A DNA stretch of 6,267 nucleotides, from the NCBI GenBank assembly GCA_946056785.1, contig CAMGKS010000072.1, forward strand, positions 1-6,267, written 5' to 3'. This stretch comes from an uncultured Clostridia bacterium (GTDB lineage: Bacteria; Bacillota; Clostridia; Christensenellales; CAG-917). Positions 5,381-6,267 of this stretch are shown piece by piece. Position 1 is the stretch's first letter, and each line of letters opens with the position of its first letter. A model generated the notes under the pieces. That model was not told the DNA's origin and ran no database searches. It worked only from the letters and a program-made list of their open reading frames with translations. Position numbers and translations under genes: made by a program.

Positions 5381-5410
5381 TTATTGCATAAATTCCTTAT
5401 TGCACAAATT
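5381..5410. repeat. Near-perfect 14-base direct repeat
   Basis: TTATTGCATAAATT at 5381-5394 and TTATTGCACAAATT at 5397-5410 differ at one base, with start points 16 bases apart. They lie midway in the spacer, away from any recognised promoter, so their function is unclear. Confidence 0.6.
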
Positions 5411-5563
5411 TTAAAAAAGTATATGATTTAATGCGGCATGCGATAAAGAATTAAAATCAAACGATTGCCGCTATTTTGGAATAATGCCGAAAAATTCCGA
5501 GTTTTTTCGCTGAAATCGTTAGGGGGAGCGTTATCGAATTGATATGAAATTTAAATATAGAAC

Positions 5564-5606
5564 CTAAAATTCGTTTACTCTTAAAATTCAAACGTTAAAA
5601 TTCAAA
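5564..5606. repeat. Short direct repeats just upstream of the HAD promoter
   Basis: TTAAAATTCAAA occurs at 5581-5592 and 5595-5606, 14 bases apart, and a shorter CTAAAATTC at 5564-5572. The last copy ends four bases before the candidate -35. Such phased repeats could bind a regulator or act as an upstream A/T element; low sequence complexity makes chance a real alternative. Confidence 0.4.
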
Positions 5607-5610
5607 TAGA

Positions 5611-5638
5611 TTGTATTTTGCGTTATAGGTGTTATAAT
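5611..5638 (+). promoter_or_regulatory. Candidate extended -10 promoter of the HAD gene
   Basis: TATAAT at 5633-5638 is preceded by TGT, forming an extended -10. TTGTAT at 5611-5616 is a fair -35 at 16 bases spacing. The expected transcription start, about seven bases after the -10, falls on or beside the A of ATG 5645, so the mRNA would have almost no leader. Confidence 0.6.
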
Positions 5639-5644
5639 AATTAT

Positions 5645-6267
5645 ATGAAAACTTACGTGTTTGATTTGGATGGGACGATTGCCGAAGTCGGTAAAAAGGC
5701 TCCGACAGAAGTCCTTGATAAAATAAAAAAGTTAGACGGCAGAATCGTCGTATGTTCAGGAAAGCCGGTGTATTATCTTTGTGGTTTTTTAAGGCAGGCA
5801 GGACTTTACGACGCCGTTATTATCGGCGAAAACGGGGCGGTTTTGCAATTCGGAGTCAACTTGCCTCCTTTAAGAATCGTACAGAAGTATAGCATAAAGG
5901 CAAAAGAAAATTTAAAACGAATTAAGGACGCAATTGATAAGATTTATCCTGATATGTGGTATCAACCGAATGAAATTTGCCTTACGCCTTTTCCTACCGA
6001 CGACTCGCAATTTATTGAAATTGAAAAGCTTTTGAAAGTTAATCCCGACTATCTCGAAGACGTTGATAAATACGTGCATTTCGATTCCATAGATTTTTCG
6101 CCTAAAGGAGTCAGCAAAGCAAGTTCGTTAAAACTTCTTGCCGATTATTTAAATGAAGATATTTTAGATTTTATAGCAATAGGCGACGGCAATAACGATT
6201 ATTCGATGTTCGAGGCGGCAGGGCTGTCAATCGGAATAAATCTTGAAGATACGGAAAAAGCCGATTT
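5645..6267 (+). CDS. HAD-superfamily (Cof-type, class IIB-like) phosphatase, 3' end outside window
   Basis: The frame is open from ATG 5645 to the window end, giving 207 residues; family members are usually somewhat longer, so a short C-terminal piece is probably missing. It should be a magnesium-dependent phosphohydrolase of small phosphorylated metabolites in the cytoplasm. Seen: motif I DLDGT at 7-11 (D7 nucleophile, D9 acid/base), motif II VVCSGKP at 35-41 (S38), GENGA at 61-65, the motif III lysine in SPKGVSK (K154), and motif IV GDGNNDYSMFEAAG at 180-193. The GENGA and cap-like stretch between motifs II and III are typical of the Cof/sucrose-phosphatase-like branch. Substrate cannot be inferred; sugar phosphates or phosphoglycolate are family possibilities. 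No good ribosome binding site precedes ATG: AGGTG at 5627-5631 is 13 bases away and overlaps the promoter -10 region. A TTG at 5618 is in frame but lacks a binding site. It is a separate unit from the kinase operon. Confidence 0.88.
   Translation, partial: MKTYVFDLDGTIAEVGKKAPTEVLDKIKKLDGRIVVCSGKPVYYLCGFLRQAGLYDAVIIGENGAVLQFGVNLPPLRIVQKYSIKAKENLKRIKDAIDKIYPDMWYQPNEICLTPFPTDDSQFIEIEKLLKVNPDYLEDVDKYVHFDSIDFSPKGVSKASSLKLLADYLNEDILDFIAIGDGNNDYSMFEAAGLSIGINLEDTEKAD

Larger units (their letters stand above)
5124..5610. other. Spacer after the kinase: repeats and a terminator, no gene
   Basis: No reading frame with a start and ribosome binding site is present; the only ATG-led frames I found are of 14 codons or fewer. 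Imperfect direct repeats lie just after the kinase stop: GTTAAAACTGCTAAGA at 5139, GTTTAAAGCTGCTAAGC at 5156, and a shortened GTTTAAAACG at 5173. A T-tailed hairpin follows at 5273-5303. A near-identical 14-base pair occurs at 5381 and 5397. GCGGCA (5433-5438) can pair with TGCCGC (5466-5471). I cannot assign a function to the stretch 5304-5610. Confidence 0.55.

Noticed and set aside
1..6267. tRNA, rRNA, insertion sequence or defence island
   Set aside because: No cloverleaf-like pattern, rRNA-like stretch, transposase frame, terminal inverted repeats with target duplications, or toxin/nuclease defence genes were seen on either strand.

Overview
The window is most likely part of a metagenome-assembled contig from a low-GC, spore-forming Gram-positive bacterium of the class Clostridia. 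The main evidence is a full-length spoIVA, a coat gene known from endospore formers. Supporting evidence is the strong GGAGG-type ribosome binding sites, a sigma-A promoter with a TTGAAA/TATAAT pair, and AT-rich intergenic DNA with T-tailed hairpin terminators. I cannot name a family or genus from this sequence.

The first 208 bases do not fit that organism. They are about 56 % GC and encode the C-terminal part of an archaeal-type Taw1/TYW1 (tRNA-Phe wyosine synthesis). The frame is broken inside a conserved stretch, where the sequence changes to DNA of roughly one-third GC. The simplest reading is a chimeric join between an archaeal and a bacterial genome, with the breakpoint near bases 205-208.

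Layout after the join: (1) 209-640, non-coding, with at least eight copies of ACAAAAGAA, a roughly 65-base tandem unit carrying a small hairpin, a foldable element at 501-576, and a strong terminator at 643-672 that has no gene in front of it; (2) spoIVA at 756-2234 with its own terminator; (3) an AT-rich spacer with several inverted repeats, ending in a near-consensus sigma-A promoter; (4) a two-gene operon, a beta-CASP metallo-beta-lactamase-fold RNase-like protein (2629-4224) and, 11 bases later, a uridine-kinase-like nucleoside kinase (4236-5123); (5) a 520-base spacer with a terminator whose left arm is tandemly duplicated, plus other short repeats; (6) the start of a HAD-superfamily phosphatase (5645 to the window end), whose promoter lies so close to the ATG that its mRNA may be leaderless.

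Functionally, spoIVA stands alone as a sporulation gene, probably made in the mother cell. The beta-CASP protein and the kinase are probably co-transcribed. Their pairing would fit RNA turnover and nucleoside salvage, but that link is inference. The HAD gene is a separate transcription unit. I see no defence system, CRISPR array, mobile element, tRNA or rRNA. The most unusual points are the archaeal/bacterial join, the repeat array with the orphan terminator, and the possible leaderless HAD gene.
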